DNA from: Entoloma clypeatum
Taxonomy: Eukaryota > Basidiomycota > Agaricomycetes > Agaricales > Entolomataceae
Direction: 5' to 3'
NCBI GenBank assembly: GCA_963565915.1
Contig: OY751488.1
Coordinates: 372,001-436,000, forward strand
Length of the DNA: 64,000 nucleotides
The number at the start of each line of letters is the position of its first letter. Positions within the stretch are counted from its first letter, which is position 1. Under the pieces are notes generated by a model that searched no databases, was not told where the DNA came from, and worked only from the letters and a program-made list of their open reading frames with translations. Shown in pieces: positions 9,615 to 21,488 of this stretch. The position numbers and the translations under genes are program-made.

Positions 9615-11088
9615 CACCGCTTCTCTTTCTGCAACCACCACCATCGATTGTGTTTCGTAGAGTAGTCTGCGATCTACGTCGTTTTGTTGGTTGTAGCCTA
9701 TTGTCTTTACATAGTTCTTCCATCGTGAGTGTTTTACGCAGCGATCCGCATCGATCTTGGTATTGACCCTCATCGCTGTCGTCCTGGGCGCTCAGTGTGC
9801 TCCGACGGTTACTTTGGCTCTCTCTCGACTTTCTTGAGGTGTTTCAGGGCTCGCCTAGCGTGCTCCGCCTCTCAATTCTCATTCTCTCTCCGCCTTCGAT
9901 ATCGTCTCTGTCTTGAGCGCTCAGCGTGCTCCGGAGTCCGTTGGCCACAGCCCACGTGTTTGCTGCGTTTTTCGTCGACTCACCACCCTCTCTCTATGGC
10001 GCCTCGTAACAAGGGCAAGAAACCCATCCCGCAACCTAAGGCCGCCTTTCGTGCCTTCTGGGACCCTCCTGCCAAGGACCGCGACCTCGAGCTCCACCAA
10101 ATCAGCTATGTTTTGAGGTTCTGGCGGATTCTGTTTTCTATGTCCCGCCCCCCAAGGGCCCCAATGTCCGGATCCACGGCACCCCAACAGGTCTGTTCCA
10201 CCCAAATGGCACGCCTGTTATCTACACTAAGAAGAACAACCGCCGACACAACAGACGCCGTCCTTCTCGTTCCCTGCACCCATTGCCACCGAAACCGGCC
10301 TCTGGTCTGATCCCCCTCCCTCCTCCTCATGACCTCTCCGGGCTTGGTCCTAAACCCACCATGCAACACCACCCTCGAGTCCCGACCCCTCTCTGGGCCG
10401 GATCCAACTTCGTCCAGACTGCTGGCGCTACAACGTCAGGGGCCTCCCAACGAAACCCCATTCCCCCTCCCGTGCCTCTTCCGTGTTCACCCTTCGGCGG
10501 TGTCCCCCTTTCCTGCCACGGCCCCCCTCCGTCTCACCCCCAGCCGCACATTCCGCGGCCCCCCTCCTTTGGTCCCCCTCCTATAGGACCCCAATCCCCA
10601 GGGCTGAATTTCCGTCGTGGATTCCTCTTCCCCCCAATGTGTCAATGGCCGGGCCGTCCACCTTTCCCCTTTCCCGCCTGCCTGAACCCTTCAAGGTCGC
10701 CCTCCCTATCATTAGATGGGTTGCGGGCGGCATCCCGTCGATTACGTTCCAAACGTTTTCGGCGCCGTCTCAGTTCTGATTCATCTATCTTTTCTCTCTT
10801 GTCTATTTGATTCTTTATATTTCTTGTAGTGCTCTCTTTTATATATATTCTCCTCCCTTCGTTTATGTTCATACAACACCAACAACACCTACTTATGGCT
10901 TTGCGTATATCTTCTCCCCGCTCAGCGGATAGCACATGGGCCGTGCATGGACCACCGTGTGGGGCCTTACTTTCCATGACTCTAGTCAGTAGTTTTTCAA
11001 ATGTACTTAGTACGACCGGACTGCGTCAGGGAGCCGGAATATAAATCATTGGTTTAAAAATAAAAAATAAATAAAAATAAATAAAAAA
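9615..11088 (+). mobile_element. LINE-1: short LINE derivative with ORF1-like protein only
   Basis: The 1.47-kb insert is flanked by a 13-bp duplication GAGGACCCCGTGC (9602-9614 and 11089-11101). It ends in a TAAAAA-rich tail. Its 3' UTR (10930-11060) resembles that of LINE-2 (34918-35030), including CACATGGGCC, GGGGCCTTACTTT and a GACTGCG motif. There is no endonuclease or RT, so it must have used the enzymes of a complete LINE. It landed inside ORF1 of LINE-2. Confidence 0.8.
9996..10810 (+). pseudogene. LINE-1 ORF1-like Pro-rich protein, frameshifted
   Basis: The ATG at 9996 begins a basic N-terminus (MAPRNKGKKPIPQPK). Near 10115 the coding frame shifts; the other frame continues through ADSVFYVPPPKGPNVRIHG and a basic KKNNRRHNRRRPSRS segment into a very Pro-rich region, and ends at 10810. 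The Pro-rich tail plus basic patch fits an RNA-binding ORF1-type protein, but no zinc knuckle is present. Either an indel broke the ORF or a short intron lies at the shift. Confidence 0.45.
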
Positions 11089-11101
11089 GAGGACCCCGTG
11101 C

Positions 11102-12260
11102 AAGGAAGACACCTGCAGAAACTTGTGGCCAAGCTGGCACAACAAAGAAGACCCCTATTGCACAGCAGAAGAGGTCTTCGACTACCAAAGGTGGCAACCG
11201 ACACCACATTTTCATCTCAACCTCTGACTGGTCGTTGATCAGAAATCCACCCAGAGCTCATGTGGCGGCGTCAGCCACTTTGCAAAAGATTAACTCTCCT
11301 CTGTCTCTAGACCCTGCATACCAATGCAATGAGGGTCTATACATGAAAACGAACTCTTCCACTGGCCAGTTTCAAGCCAACAGTGACAAGTTATATGCCA
11401 TCAGGAACACTATTGTTCCCATCATCAAGAAAGGAGCCATTGTAAGGGTCTTCTTACCTACGTTGAAATCATTCATGAAAATCACAAATGTCCCTCGTGT
11501 TATTCATGACCACCCTGTCAATCCAGAGTACCTTCACCTCGAGATTGCCAAACATGCAAGAGAAGTGCTCGGACTTGATGTTCAATTAACCTCCACTCCC
11601 CGCATTTCTGTTTACTCAAAAACATGAGACTCATGTGTGGTCTACTTTGATGTCTCGGACATGCAGAGTGGTGCTGTTCTTAATCAACTCATCAAGGCCT
11701 CCATCGACTGTGGTCGTGGCAGGCCTTCATCTATCCATCAAGCGGACAAACACATTGGCGTGCTGCTTTGCCACAACTGCTTCGAGTGGGGCCACCAGAT
11801 CTGTAGCAACGGAACAGGTTGTCCCTCTCGAGCTCAACTCTGCTCAGCCTGCAACGGGCCTCATCATGTTGATAACCACTGGGCTGTAGCCCCCTGCTGT
11901 TGCAGGGTGCCTAAAGCCAACCCATCTATTGCCCCCACTCCTGAAGGGGACCCCTGCCCTTATGCTGCTCGCTGCCGCAATTGCAGTCAGGATCATCAGT
12001 CTGACTCCACTATTTGTCACTTCTGAAAACACCGTTTCAACAAATCGTACTTTGAGAAAACATATGCCAAGCATGAAGTGAAGCGTACCACCACCAAAGC
12101 GGCCAAGGCTGCCAAACCCTCATCGACTGTTGCTAGGGTGCCCACTAGCAACAAGTTCGAAGTTCTTGACAGTAGTGATATGGAGGAAGACATTCCCCTA
12201 TCCCAGCAAGTACCCGCAACTAGTGGGGCCGGCCCTTCCATTGGCGTTGCTCATGGTTGA
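11102..12260 (+). pseudogene. LINE-2 ORF1 (RNA-binding protein with zinc knuckles)
   Basis: The frame runs from the junction with LINE-1 to TGA at 12258-12260, interrupted by in-frame TGA codons near 11625 and 12025. The second of these probably replaces a Trp codon. Three Cys/His knuckles are visible between about 11767 and 12020: CHNCFEWGHQICSNGTGC, CSACNGPHHVDNH and CRNCSQDHQSDSTIC. A Lys/Ala-rich tail follows. This layout matches ORF1 of Tad1/I-type fungal LINEs, which binds the element RNA. Its last eight bases overlap the ORF2 start, ATGGTTGA. Confidence 0.8.
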
Positions 12261-12696
12261 TACATCCATTGATGCACCCGACGTAAGGAGGCTGGCCTCC
12301 CTTAAGTTATGTTCTCATAATGTCCGAAGGAGTTATGCTATCATTGACACTTACCTTGACAGATGCAAGGACAATGTCGACATTTTATTCTTCCAGGAAC
12401 CCACAAAGCTTCTTGTTCATCATACGGTGTTCATGACTGACAAAGACGGTACACCTATTTACTCTCACCTGAACCACCCTGGCTGGAAGTGTTTGGAACC
12501 CCCCTCTAACATAGAACCTGCTGTTCCCCTACGTATTGTCACATATACTAACGCTTGTATCTCTCATCTACAACCTACCTTTTTTCCTATCTTTGATATT
12601 TCTACTGACATTCAAATTTTATCCCTCTTCCCCTCTCCTCAATGTCAGGTTTTCTTTATTAACATATACTCTGATGGCCATGATAGCGCTGCTATT
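12253..12696 (+). pseudogene. LINE-2 ORF2, endonuclease N-terminal half
   Basis: ORF2 starts at the ATG at 12253, overlapping the end of ORF1. The peptide has LKLCSHNVRRS, then DILFFQEP, which are the Asn and Gln-Glu motifs of the apurinic-type (APE) endonuclease that nicks the target site. It breaks at CTATT, the target duplication of the Copia element. The frame resumes at 28845. Confidence 0.85.
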
Positions 12697-13101
12697 TGTA
12701 GATATAAGGCTCAGATGTCTGTGATGTAAGACAACTGATTGTATTCAAGTACCTGTAGATATAAGGCTACGAGGTACTTGAGTAAGAGGATATAAAGGAA
12801 GTAAAATAAACTATGCTCACCTCAGATGTCTGTGATGTAAGACAACTGAGGTGCTCATAGATAAGGTTTGGTGTATATATACATGGGATCACAAATGGGA
12901 TCATAACTGTATAGTAGGTACCTAAGGAATATGATATTGTATCATAAGGAAAATAAACAACAGACTGAAAGAGTAGAATTTGAAAAGGGAGAATTGGACT
13001 TGTTGACTCACAACGGTGAGATTGATGGGCACACCGAAAACATCCATAAAAGGTAATTGTAGTTTGGGTCTTGATGGGGACGATAAGCCGAAGCTCTAAC
13101 A
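12697..13101 (-). repeat. 3' LTR of Copia
   Basis: A 405-bp repeat matching 28435-28839. In element sense a purine tract CCAGGGGGAG abuts it on the inner side (13102-13111), as expected for a polypurine tract. The LTR contains internal short repeats of TGTAGATATAAGGCT and CTCAGATGTCTGTGATGTAA. Confidence 0.95.
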
Positions 13102-13124
13102 CTCCCCCTGGCTCGACGGACCCA

Positions 13125-14841
13125 TCAGGCGCTGCATAGCCAGAGGCCAATGCATGCCCGTCGGTGAGCCTCGCGTCTGAGCAGCTTGGTGAAGATGTTG
13201 GCGAGGTTTTCAGAGGAGGGGATATGACGGATGGTGATTTTCCTGTCTTCGACAAGGTCGCAGATGAAATGGTGTCGGATGTCAATATGCTTTACACAAG
13301 CATTCCCCTTTGTGTTCTTGGTGAGCGAGATGGTGTTTGTATTGTTGTTGTAGAGTAGGGCAGGTTTGGCCTGGGGAAACCCACCTTGTCCATGGAGGAG
13401 TACATCCACTCCATTTGTTTTCCAGCCTTTGACGTTGCCATATACTCGGCCTCAGTTGTTGAGAGGGTGATGGTCAGTTGGTATTGGGATCCCCACGATG
13501 TTGGGCTGCCGGCCTGCATGAAGACTTGACCAGCGCATGAGCGACGTGTATCGAGGTCGCCACCGTAATCTGCGTTGATGTACCTGATTGGGGCGATGTT
13601 GGTGTGACCTTCCCTGCCGTAGATGATCCTGAAGTCCAGGGTCCCCTTGATGTACCACAAGACATGCATCAGGGCGACCCAATGCGCTGTATCTTGCTGA
13701 GGGTTGATACGGCGTAGGAAAGGTCAGGGCGGGTCGCGATCTGTGCATACATAACTGAGCTGAGGGCTTTACGGTAGGGTTTTTCTGCCATGAAGTGTTG
13801 ATCTTCGTCTGTGGTGGGAGCTTGTTCCTTTGTGAGGGTGGTTCTGAGGGCAATCAGTGTTGCCGTGGGGTTGCAGTCGGCCATCCCAAAACACTCGAGT
13901 ATGCATTCGAGGTACATGCATTGGGAGATACTGATTGTCCCTGCCTCCATGTCCCTCTCAATCTTTATTTCTAGTACGAGGCTAGCATCCCCTAGGTCCT
14001 TCATCTCGTATCTGTGTCCCAGTTCCACCTTCGCCCTCGCAGCCTCTTCCTTGGATGATGAAACATGGGTCGTGTCGTCTGTGTAGGTGCTCGTGATCAT
14101 TGTCTCACCATTTTTGTGGCGGAATTGTACTGAGGGGTCTGCCTGGGACCGAACATATCCCAGCTCCCTCATGTCCTTGTCCAGGGTCTCCCACCAGTTG
14201 GCCTCCCCATCCATTGTCCTATATAGCGACCTCTCCAGTAACCCCACCTTTCCCTCGACCTTCGCACCATCCGGGAGCTCAATGTGTATGGTAGCTTGGG
14301 GTCTCACATTCAGGTAGGCTGCGACATAGTCAATCTGCCATGCTTCCATGGTGTTTGCGGCAGCAATGGTGAAGTTTATCTGGAGGGATTTATATCGGAT
14401 GACCAAGGCGTAGGATTCAAAGAAGTCCACACCAGGGATTTGGGTGAAACCCTTTGCAACGAGTTGGGCTTTGCGGGTAATGAGTTTCCCATCGCCGTTG
14501 AACTTGTTGGCAAAAGTCCAGCAGGTTTTGACCAGGCAGACATCCAGTGGGGGATCAATGCCTTTCCAGACTCCATATGTCCTCATAACTTTGAGTTCCT
14601 TCTCGATGGGGGCGAGCCAGAGGTCTGGGCGGATCATGGCCTTGGTGTAGGAGCCGGGGAGCCAGTTGTTACCAGGTTCAGGGAGTGTGGCGGGCACGGC
14701 GGGCATTGTAGTTGCATCAATGGTGGGTCCGTCATTGTCGTTGTTATCATTGTAGAGATACGTGTCAGGGCCATCAATGTTGATGAGGTTGACGCCAGTT
14801 GCTCCTAGTTCACCATCTGCCCATGCTTTTCCTGTGGTGTA
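13125..14841 (-). pseudogene. Copia RT-RNase H region
   Basis: In element sense the frame enters from the Gypsy-1B junction (14841) with a low-complexity Asn/Asp linker. Then comes the Copia reverse transcriptase: WLAPIEKELKVM, LVAKGFTQIPGVDFFESYA, the catalytic block as YTDD near 14065, and a thumb region. The frame shifts near 13669. RNase H follows with STTEAEYMA near 13450 and a C-terminal ENLANIFTKLL motif typical of the family, ending at 13125. The YTDD instead of the usual YVDD, plus two frameshifts, make it inactive. Confidence 0.9.
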
Positions 14842-15232
14842 TGTTACGGACTCTACGGTATGAGGACCACGTCATATCTTTTACTTATCGGCCCGACTCG
14901 GCGCCCTCTTATGAACTCACTATGTCTAATATCTACTTTCGCAACCTTCGATTCCCAGTCTGACTCATTACATTACTTTGTCATCCCCTTTAGTATACTT
15001 CGCTCCCGTGCTGACTCGCTTTCTGCAGTCAGCTTACTCACTGTACATAGCCTTCCGCAGTCGCCTTACTCATGCGCACTGCCTTCCGCAGTACTGACTC
15101 ATCCGCTACCGCCTATAGTCAATACCTATTATACTGTAGTATATTCCTTAGATTTAGCAATCACATTGCTCTTCGCCTTTCCACTTCCTGCATACTCTGC
15201 CCGAACCTTGGAACAGTTTGTTAAGCATAACA
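14842..15232 (+). repeat. 5' LTR of Gypsy-1B
   Basis: A 391-bp LTR. It lacks a 10-bp block including the TATAAA region that is present in the 3' LTR (compare 15125-15135 with 22545-22562), so its promoter is probably weakened. Other differences from the 3' LTR are about three transitions, all at CpG sites. Confidence 0.95.
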
Positions 15233-15234
15233 AG

Positions 15235-15245
15235 TTGGTAAATCT
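15235..15245 (+). promoter_or_regulatory. Self-priming site of Gypsy-1B (outer leader)
   Basis: TTGGTAAATCT just after the 5' LTR matches the LTR segment AGATTTAGCAA with one mismatch. The inner leader copy at 15698-15708 has the perfect complement TTGCTAAATCT. Confidence 0.6.
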
Positions 15246-15291
15246 CCTTAGGTTCGCCCAGAGCGAAGAGAGCAACTACCAGACGAGTCAA

Positions 15292-15549
15292 GATGTCGCG
15301 CTTCTTTGAAAACTTCACCAGTAACCAATTCGCCTCACCAGAAGCCCGACAGGAGGAGCTAAGTCCTCGAGACAGTATCAATTTTACACTCATCCAGCAG
15401 TACATCGAATCGGAGATCCGTCGCATCTTACAACAGGTGCTTGGCGAAGAACTTCATTCCCGCATTGACTCGCTTCCGCAGTCAGCTTACTTATCGTACA
15501 TAGCCTTCCGCAGTCGCCTTACTCATGCGCACTGCCTTCCGCAGTACTG
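15292..15549 (+). CDS. Gypsy-1B leader ORF (outer copy), runs into partial LTR
   Basis: The ATG at 15292 starts MSRFFENFTSNQFASPEARQ, the same N-terminus as the leader ORF of Gypsy-1C. After about 54 residues the frame crosses into the partial LTR and ends 31 codons later. It is the upstream part of the leader ORF, cut by the leader/LTR duplication. Whether it is translated is unknown. Confidence 0.4.
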
Positions 15550-15695
15550 ACTCATCCGCTACCGCCTATAGTCAGTACCTATATAAACCTCTTGTACTGT
15601 AGTAGGTTCCTTAGATTTAGCAATCACATTGCTCTTCGCCTTTCCACTTCCTGCATACTCTGCCCGAACCTTGGAACGGTTTGTTAAGCATAACA
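15451..15695 (+). repeat. Partial LTR inside Gypsy-1B leader
   Basis: The last 245 bp of an LTR of the 1A subtype, with TATATAAA and RNA start, is joined to leader sequence at a 3-bp microhomology ACT. A second copy of the leader follows. An identical junction occurs in Gypsy-1C (60213-60457). It gives the element a second internal promoter. Confidence 0.9.
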
Positions 15696-15844
15696 AGTTG
15701 CTAAATCTCGTTAGGTTCGCCCAGAGCAAAGAGAGCAACTACCAGACGAGTCAAGACGTCGCACTTCTTTGAAGACTTCACCATATCGATTTTACACTCA
15801 TCCAGCAGTACATCGAATCGGAGATCCGTCGCATCTTACAACAG

Positions 15845-16108
15845 GTGCTTGGCGAAGAACTAGACAACGACGAGCATCGCCCCCACGGCGAGATAGCAGA
15901 GAGCATCCATCTTGCTCGACAACACCAGATCGCGCGTTACAACGCCCGACAGAACGAACTCGAAAGTTTTCGCGTTCAAGAAGGACCTCAGACAGGTCGG
16001 ATCACAGAGATCAGAGAGTTTATTGGTGTCCAGACAACCGTTATCAGAAGATTGATTAGGACGCTCACATCGAGACGTCCCAGAGCCACATCATCACATC
16101 TTACTTGA
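15845..16108 (+). CDS. Gypsy-1B leader ORF (inner copy), truncated
   Basis: An 87-codon frame identical to the one in Gypsy-1A, preceded by the same leader deletion of about 55 bp near 15783. It overlaps the gag frame by about 48 bases, one base out of register. No slippery heptamer is evident in the overlap. Confidence 0.45.
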   Translation: MLGEELDNDEHRPHGEIAESIHLARQHQIARYNARQNELESFRVQEGPQTGRITEIREFIGVQTTVIRRLIRTLTSRRPRATSSHLT

Positions 16109-17295
16109 AAGAACAGATCTACGCCCACTTCACCACCAGCGAGCAACAGATCGAGTACAACTGTTGGGCACAAAACGAGAGACTTGACCCCTTCTCGCAA
16201 CCAACAGACGCGCAGGAACAGAGATTCCTTAGAGATCTACAGAGGAAATACCCCAAACGTTTTGCCACTGATTCCGCCGACGAGTCCCCTGACGAATTTG
16301 CTTTTGACTCCGCGCAGTCAGATATCGAACAGATGCCTAGAACAGGGACTCATTTTCAACCCTTACCTGTATCCCGAACCCCATCTTCATCCCACCAATC
16401 CGACTCCTCTTCTCCTCCGCAGACTCTAGACATGGCAGAAGCTCCGGCAGTACAAACAATGGATACATCCAAGATCATCAAGGATCCTGGGATGTTCAAG
16501 GACAGACACACCTTTGATGAGTGGTGGAAAGCCACCAAACTATACATCAGGTTCCAGAAGAGCCTCACAGATGATCAGAAGATTCTTGCGGTGCTATCCC
16601 GCATGATGGAAGGGTCCGGCAAGCACTGGGCCAGTAACAAGTTAGACGCTCTTGCTGTTGACAACGAGAACATCACCTGGCTAGGCTTCTCCGATGATAT
16701 CGCCACACGATTCTCCATCGCCAACAAATCGGTTGCTGCCAAAGCAAGACTCGAAGTTCTGAGACAAGAGAAACGCACCGTTGATGAATTCTTGGACGAA
16801 TTCGAAGAGCTCTTGAAGCTGTCAAACCTTGGCAAAGAAACTGGGAAATACATTCTAGAAAAGAACGTCAACCGCAGAATCTCTGAACAAGTGGCTAGTG
16901 ATGGCAAGACATACACCGAGTACGCAAAGGAGATCCGAAACAAGGGACGACAGATGGAAGGACATGCACTGGTCATCCGAGGTGGCGACATGCGCACCAG
17001 ATCGGGTACCACTTATGGTGGTCAGGGCAAAGCCATGGAGATCGACAAGGCAGGGGTAGCCCGTTGCTACAACTGTCAACGCTTCGGTCACCTCGCGAAG
17101 GACTGCAGCGCTCCAAAGAAGAAAGATGGTCGCAAGTGTTTCAACTGTGACCAAGAAGGCCATATTGCGCGCAACTGCCGCAAGCCGAAGAAGAACTCCG
17201 GAAGGGTTAGGAAGGTGTCTGAAGAAGATGCCGAGAATGATGAAACCACAATCTTAGAAGCTGATGAGAAGGATTTTCCCGAAGGGTCTGATTAA
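16105..17295 (+). CDS. Gypsy-1B gag
   Basis: A 396-codon open frame, the same protein as the gag of Gypsy-1A. The likely capsid start is MAEAPAVQ at 16432, although the frame is open from 16060. Two CCHC knuckles lie at about 17062-17185. It is intact. Confidence 0.9.
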   Translation: MKEQIYAHFTTSEQQIEYNCWAQNERLDPFSQPTDAQEQRFLRDLQRKYPKRFATDSADESPDEFAFDSAQSDIEQMPRTGTHFQPLPVSRTPSSSHQSDSSSPPQTLDMAEAPAVQTMDTSKIIKDPGMFKDRHTFDEWWKATKLYIRFQKSLTDDQKILAVLSRMMEGSGKHWASNKLDALAVDNENITWLGFSDDIATRFSIANKSVAAKARLEVLRQEKRTVDEFLDEFEELLKLSNLGKETGKYILEKNVNRRISEQVASDGKTYTEYAKEIRNKGRQMEGHALVIRGGDMRTRSGTTYGGQGKAMEIDKAGVARCYNCQRFGHLAKDCSAPKKKDGRKCFNCDQEGHIARNCRKPKKNSGRVRKVSEEDAENDETTILEADEKDFPEGSD

Positions 17296-17345
17296 ACGAC
17301 GCTAAGTCGCAACCCCTATCTATTAAACGGACTTGCTTGCCTTGT

Positions 17346-20300
17346 ATGACTGCAGACAATAGAACCTATGTCATCCCTGCCAAGCGAGCCGCTGCGTCGA
17401 CTAAGATTGTGAAGGGAGACAAACCTCCGAAACGATGAGAGATCAGGCTGTTAGCTCAGCTCAAAACACGACGAGGACCAAAGGTCATTCGACCTGAGGT
17501 TGATAGCGGATGTGAACGCACATGCATCCATCCCAGAATAGTACGCGAACAGAACCTCCCCACGCGAGGAATACCACCCATAGCAATTCTAAATGCGGAT
17601 GGATCACCAAATCGACAACAAAAAGCGAATCAACTTGCCGAAGTCAAGCTGGATTTGGGAACACATCAGGAAACCATGGAAGCGATGGTACTGGACATTG
17701 GGAGAACCGACATGCTCTTGGGACATGACTGGTTGGTACACCACAACCCTACGATCAATTGGATAACCGGCGCTGTAACGTTCAACCGGTGCCCAACAAC
17801 ATGCCGAACCAAACATTCGGATTTCAAGGTTAATCTTGATGGTCGCAAACACCGGGTCCGCATGGTTGAGGTACGCGACAAAGACGCACCCAAGAAGTCG
17901 GATCAGAAATGGAAGCCTGGAGACCCTATATTGGAAGCTGTCACTCCCACACCACCTCCCACAACCAAATGACCCTCATACATTGATCGGTTTGCTCACC
18001 TCTTCGAGAAGGAGAACTTTGATAAGATCCCAAAGGAAAGGGAATGGGACCATGGTATCGAACTTACACCGGATGCACCAAAGGAACTAGGGGGAAATAC
18101 ATATCCCATGACACAAAAGGAACAAGAAGAATTGGACGCTTTCATCGACGAGGGTCTAGCAACTGGAAAGATCCGCCCATCCAAATCCCCTTATGCCTCT
18201 CCTTGTTTCTTCATAAACAAGAAGGATGGTTCCAAACGATTGGTACAAGACTACCGCATGGTTAACAAATTTACGGTCAAAGACAAGTTCCCACTCCCAC
18301 GCATCTCCGACCTCTTGGACGTGCTGAAAGATGCAGTCTACTTCAATAAGATGGACATCATGTGGGGTTACAACAACGTCCGGATTAAGGAAGGCGATGA
18401 ATGGAAGGCCGCCTTCCTCACCAGTCGAGGGTTGTTCGAACCATTGGTTATGTTTTTCGGCCTTTGCAACTCCCCGGGAACGTTCTCTCGGATGATGGCT
18501 AGTCTATTCTGGGACCAGATCCGCCGACGCATCTGCGTGATCTACATGGATGACATTGTGGTTATTGGTAAAACCAAGGAAGAACTCGCGCGAAACACCG
18601 AAGAAATTCTGCAGATCCTATCGGACAATGACTTGTTCCTAAAGGAGAAAAAGTGTTTCTGGGAAGTAACGAAATGCCCCATATTGGGATATGTTGTTGG
18701 TGAAGGACGTGTTGAGATGGAAACTGAGAAGGTGGATACAATCCGAAACTGGTGAGCACCCACATCAAAGAAAGGAAGTCCAGAAGTTCCTTGGGTTTGC
18801 CAACTTCTACCGGCGCTTCATTGAAGGATACTCAAACATCACGAAACCACTTACTGCGCTTACAGATGGCACTGCATTTACTTGGGGACCAACGGAACAA
18901 AAAGCATTTGAAGGTCTCATACAGGCGATCACATCGGCACGAGTCTTGGCATTACCAAAACCAGATGGACAGTTCAGGGTCGAAACCGATGCATCGGGCT
19001 ATGCAATTGGGGCTGTACTCTCTCAAAAACAGGACAACAAATGGCATCCTATCGTGTTCTTGTCGCGGACCATGTCCGCGGTCGAACAAAATTATGAGAT
19101 ATACGACAAAGAGCTTTTGGCAGTCATGGAAGCACTGAAAGATTGGAGACACTATCTACTCGAAGCCAGGGAATGCTTTGAGATCTTAACTGATCACAAG
19201 AACCTGGAGTATTTCTGCCGTCCTCAGGACCTAAATCAACGACAAAGGCGTTGGAAGATGAAGTTACAAGATTATGACTTCGAATTACGGCATGTGCCTG
19301 GCAAGACAAATGCAAAAGCGGATATCCTATCGCGCTTACCCTGGTATGAAACGGAACTCGAACCACAAGGCAGTGACCAAATGCTCAAGGAGGGACTATT
19401 CTTGAAACGATTGGAATCAGAAGATGTGATACAAATGGAGATGTTCACGGAGGAACAATTCTTTGAAGGGGGTGAAACATCTGATTCCATCAAGATTGGA
19501 AACATCACGACCATTGAAAATCCGTGGATTGCACGCATCAAGGGTTCAAACCGCATGGAGACAGAAGTAGCCCAGGGTCTAAAGAAGAATCCTGATTGGT
19601 ATCAACAGGAAAACGGCATCACATATGCAGGCGAACAAGTCTATGTTCCACCAGACCCACAACTGCGTCAAGAACTGATGTTTGAATCACACGATGCACC
19701 AGTGGCTGGACATCCAGGACAATATCGGACGCATGAACTTCTCACTCGTACCTACTGGTGGCCTACTATCCTGCATGATGTGAAGAAATATGTAAAAGGT
19801 TGTGACACCTGTCAACGCAACAAGATCAACAGACAGAAACGGCATGCTCCGCTACATCCCCATGCAGCACCAAGTCATCCATGGGAAGACATAGGGATTG
19901 ATGTTGTGGGACCGATACCAGAGTCCGATGGAAAGAATGCGATTCTGGTCATCACAGACAGACATTCGAAGATGCTCCATCTCATTCCGACAACTGTGGA
20001 ATTATCGGCTGAAGGATTAGCCAAGATCTATCGGGATCAAATATGGAAGCTTCATGGGATCCCCAAAAAGATCATCAGTGACAGAGGACCACAGTTCGCC
20101 GCGAAGTTCATGGAGATACTTTGCCGCATGCTAGGAATCAAAAGGAACCTGTCCACCGCATACCATCCACAGACCGATGGACAGGCCGAACGATCGCATC
20201 AGGAAACAGAAGCATTCTTACGAAAGTTCGTTAACCATCTGCAAGATGATTGGGCTGAATGGATCGCAATCGCTGAATTCCAGTACAATGACAAAGAACA

Positions 20301-21177
20301 TCAGGCGACGAAGCACACACCATTCTATCTCAACTATGGCTTACACCCTTGGAAGAGAGAACTTGTGTTGGAAGACACCAATCCGGCTGCCAACGACTTC
20401 TTGAAAAAACTCAAACAGGCACGAGAAGAAGCCAATGCAGCACTAAAACAAGCACAGGACCAGATGAAGAAGACAGTTGATACACAATGGAGTCCGTCTC
20501 AGAACTATCGCATCGGAGACAAGGTGTGGCTGGAAGGGACTAACATCAGGACCGATCGCCCCTCAAAGAAACTTGATGCACTCCGACATGGACCATTCAA
20601 AGTCCTAGAGAAGAAAGGAGCTAGTGCGTACCTTCTTGATCTTCCGAAGACTTGGAAAATGATTCACCCTGTGTTCAATGAGACCCTGTTGTCACCCTAC
20701 GAAACCCCGAAGTACGCTATCCAGAAGAAGAAACCAGCCCTCCAGTACAATGACAAAGAACATCAGGCGACGAAGCACACACCATTCTATCTCAACTATG
20801 GCTTACACCCTTGGAAGGGAGAGCTTGTATTGGAAGATACCAATCCGGCTGCCAACGACTTCTTGAAAAAACTCACCCAGGCACGAGAAGAAGCCAACGC
20901 AGCACTGAAACAAGCACAGGATCAGATGAAAAAGACAGTTGATACACGATGAAGTCTGTCTTGGGACTACCGCATTGGAGACAAGGTGTGGCTGGAAGGG
21001 ACTAACATCAGGACTAACCGTCCCTCGAAGAAACTCAACGCACTCCGACATGGACCATTCAAAGTCCTAGAGAAGAAAGGGGCTAGCGCGTACCTTCTTG
21101 ATCTTCCGAAGACTTGGAAAATGATTCACCCTGTGTTCAACGAGACCCTGTTGTCACCCTACAGAACCTCGAGCTAA
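17346..21177 (+). pseudogene. Gypsy-1B pol, broken in the same places as 1A
   Basis: From the ATG at 17346 the order is protease (VDSGCERTC), RT (YMDD near 18546), RNase H (TDASGYAIGAVL), integrase zinc domain and core. In-frame TGA codons occur at about 17436, 17971, 18753 and 20950, with a frameshift near 18775. The 20281-20740 block is repeated at 20741-21170. Every one of these defects is shared with Gypsy-1A and none is present in Gypsy-1C. The frame ends at 21177 without a chromodomain. Confidence 0.9.
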
Positions 21178-21374
21178 TGTGCAGAACGCTCAAGATTTGA
21201 TCCGTGATTTCCATCGGCAGAACCCGTCTCGTCCACGATAAAAGACAAGCTCTCGAAACCCATGGCAGTATCGACCTCATCAGTCAACCACACACCGAGT
21301 TCTCCGCTCTAGTCTCTTCCCTGCCCAATATCGCCACCCCGTTCTTCTTCTATCTCTCAACCATCCTCGCCGCC

Positions 21375-21488
21375 ATGTCAAACACCATCGTCACCTCCAC
21401 CTCCACCACCGACATCAACCCCGCCATCGCCGCTCTTATGAACGAAGCACTCTCCATGAGAGACCAAATTCATGCCCTCGAAACTTAA
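21375..21488 (+). pseudogene. Truncated ORF3 at the chimera junction
   Basis: The ORF3 start (MSNTIVTST...) runs for about 36 codons. Near 21486 the sequence switches abruptly to the chromodomain end of a pol gene. This marks the template-switch point in Gypsy-1B. Confidence 0.8.

Noticed and set aside
10106..10372. Minus-strand ORFs opposite the LINE-1 Pro-rich ORF
   Set aside because: Shadows of a GC-rich coding strand with no domain.
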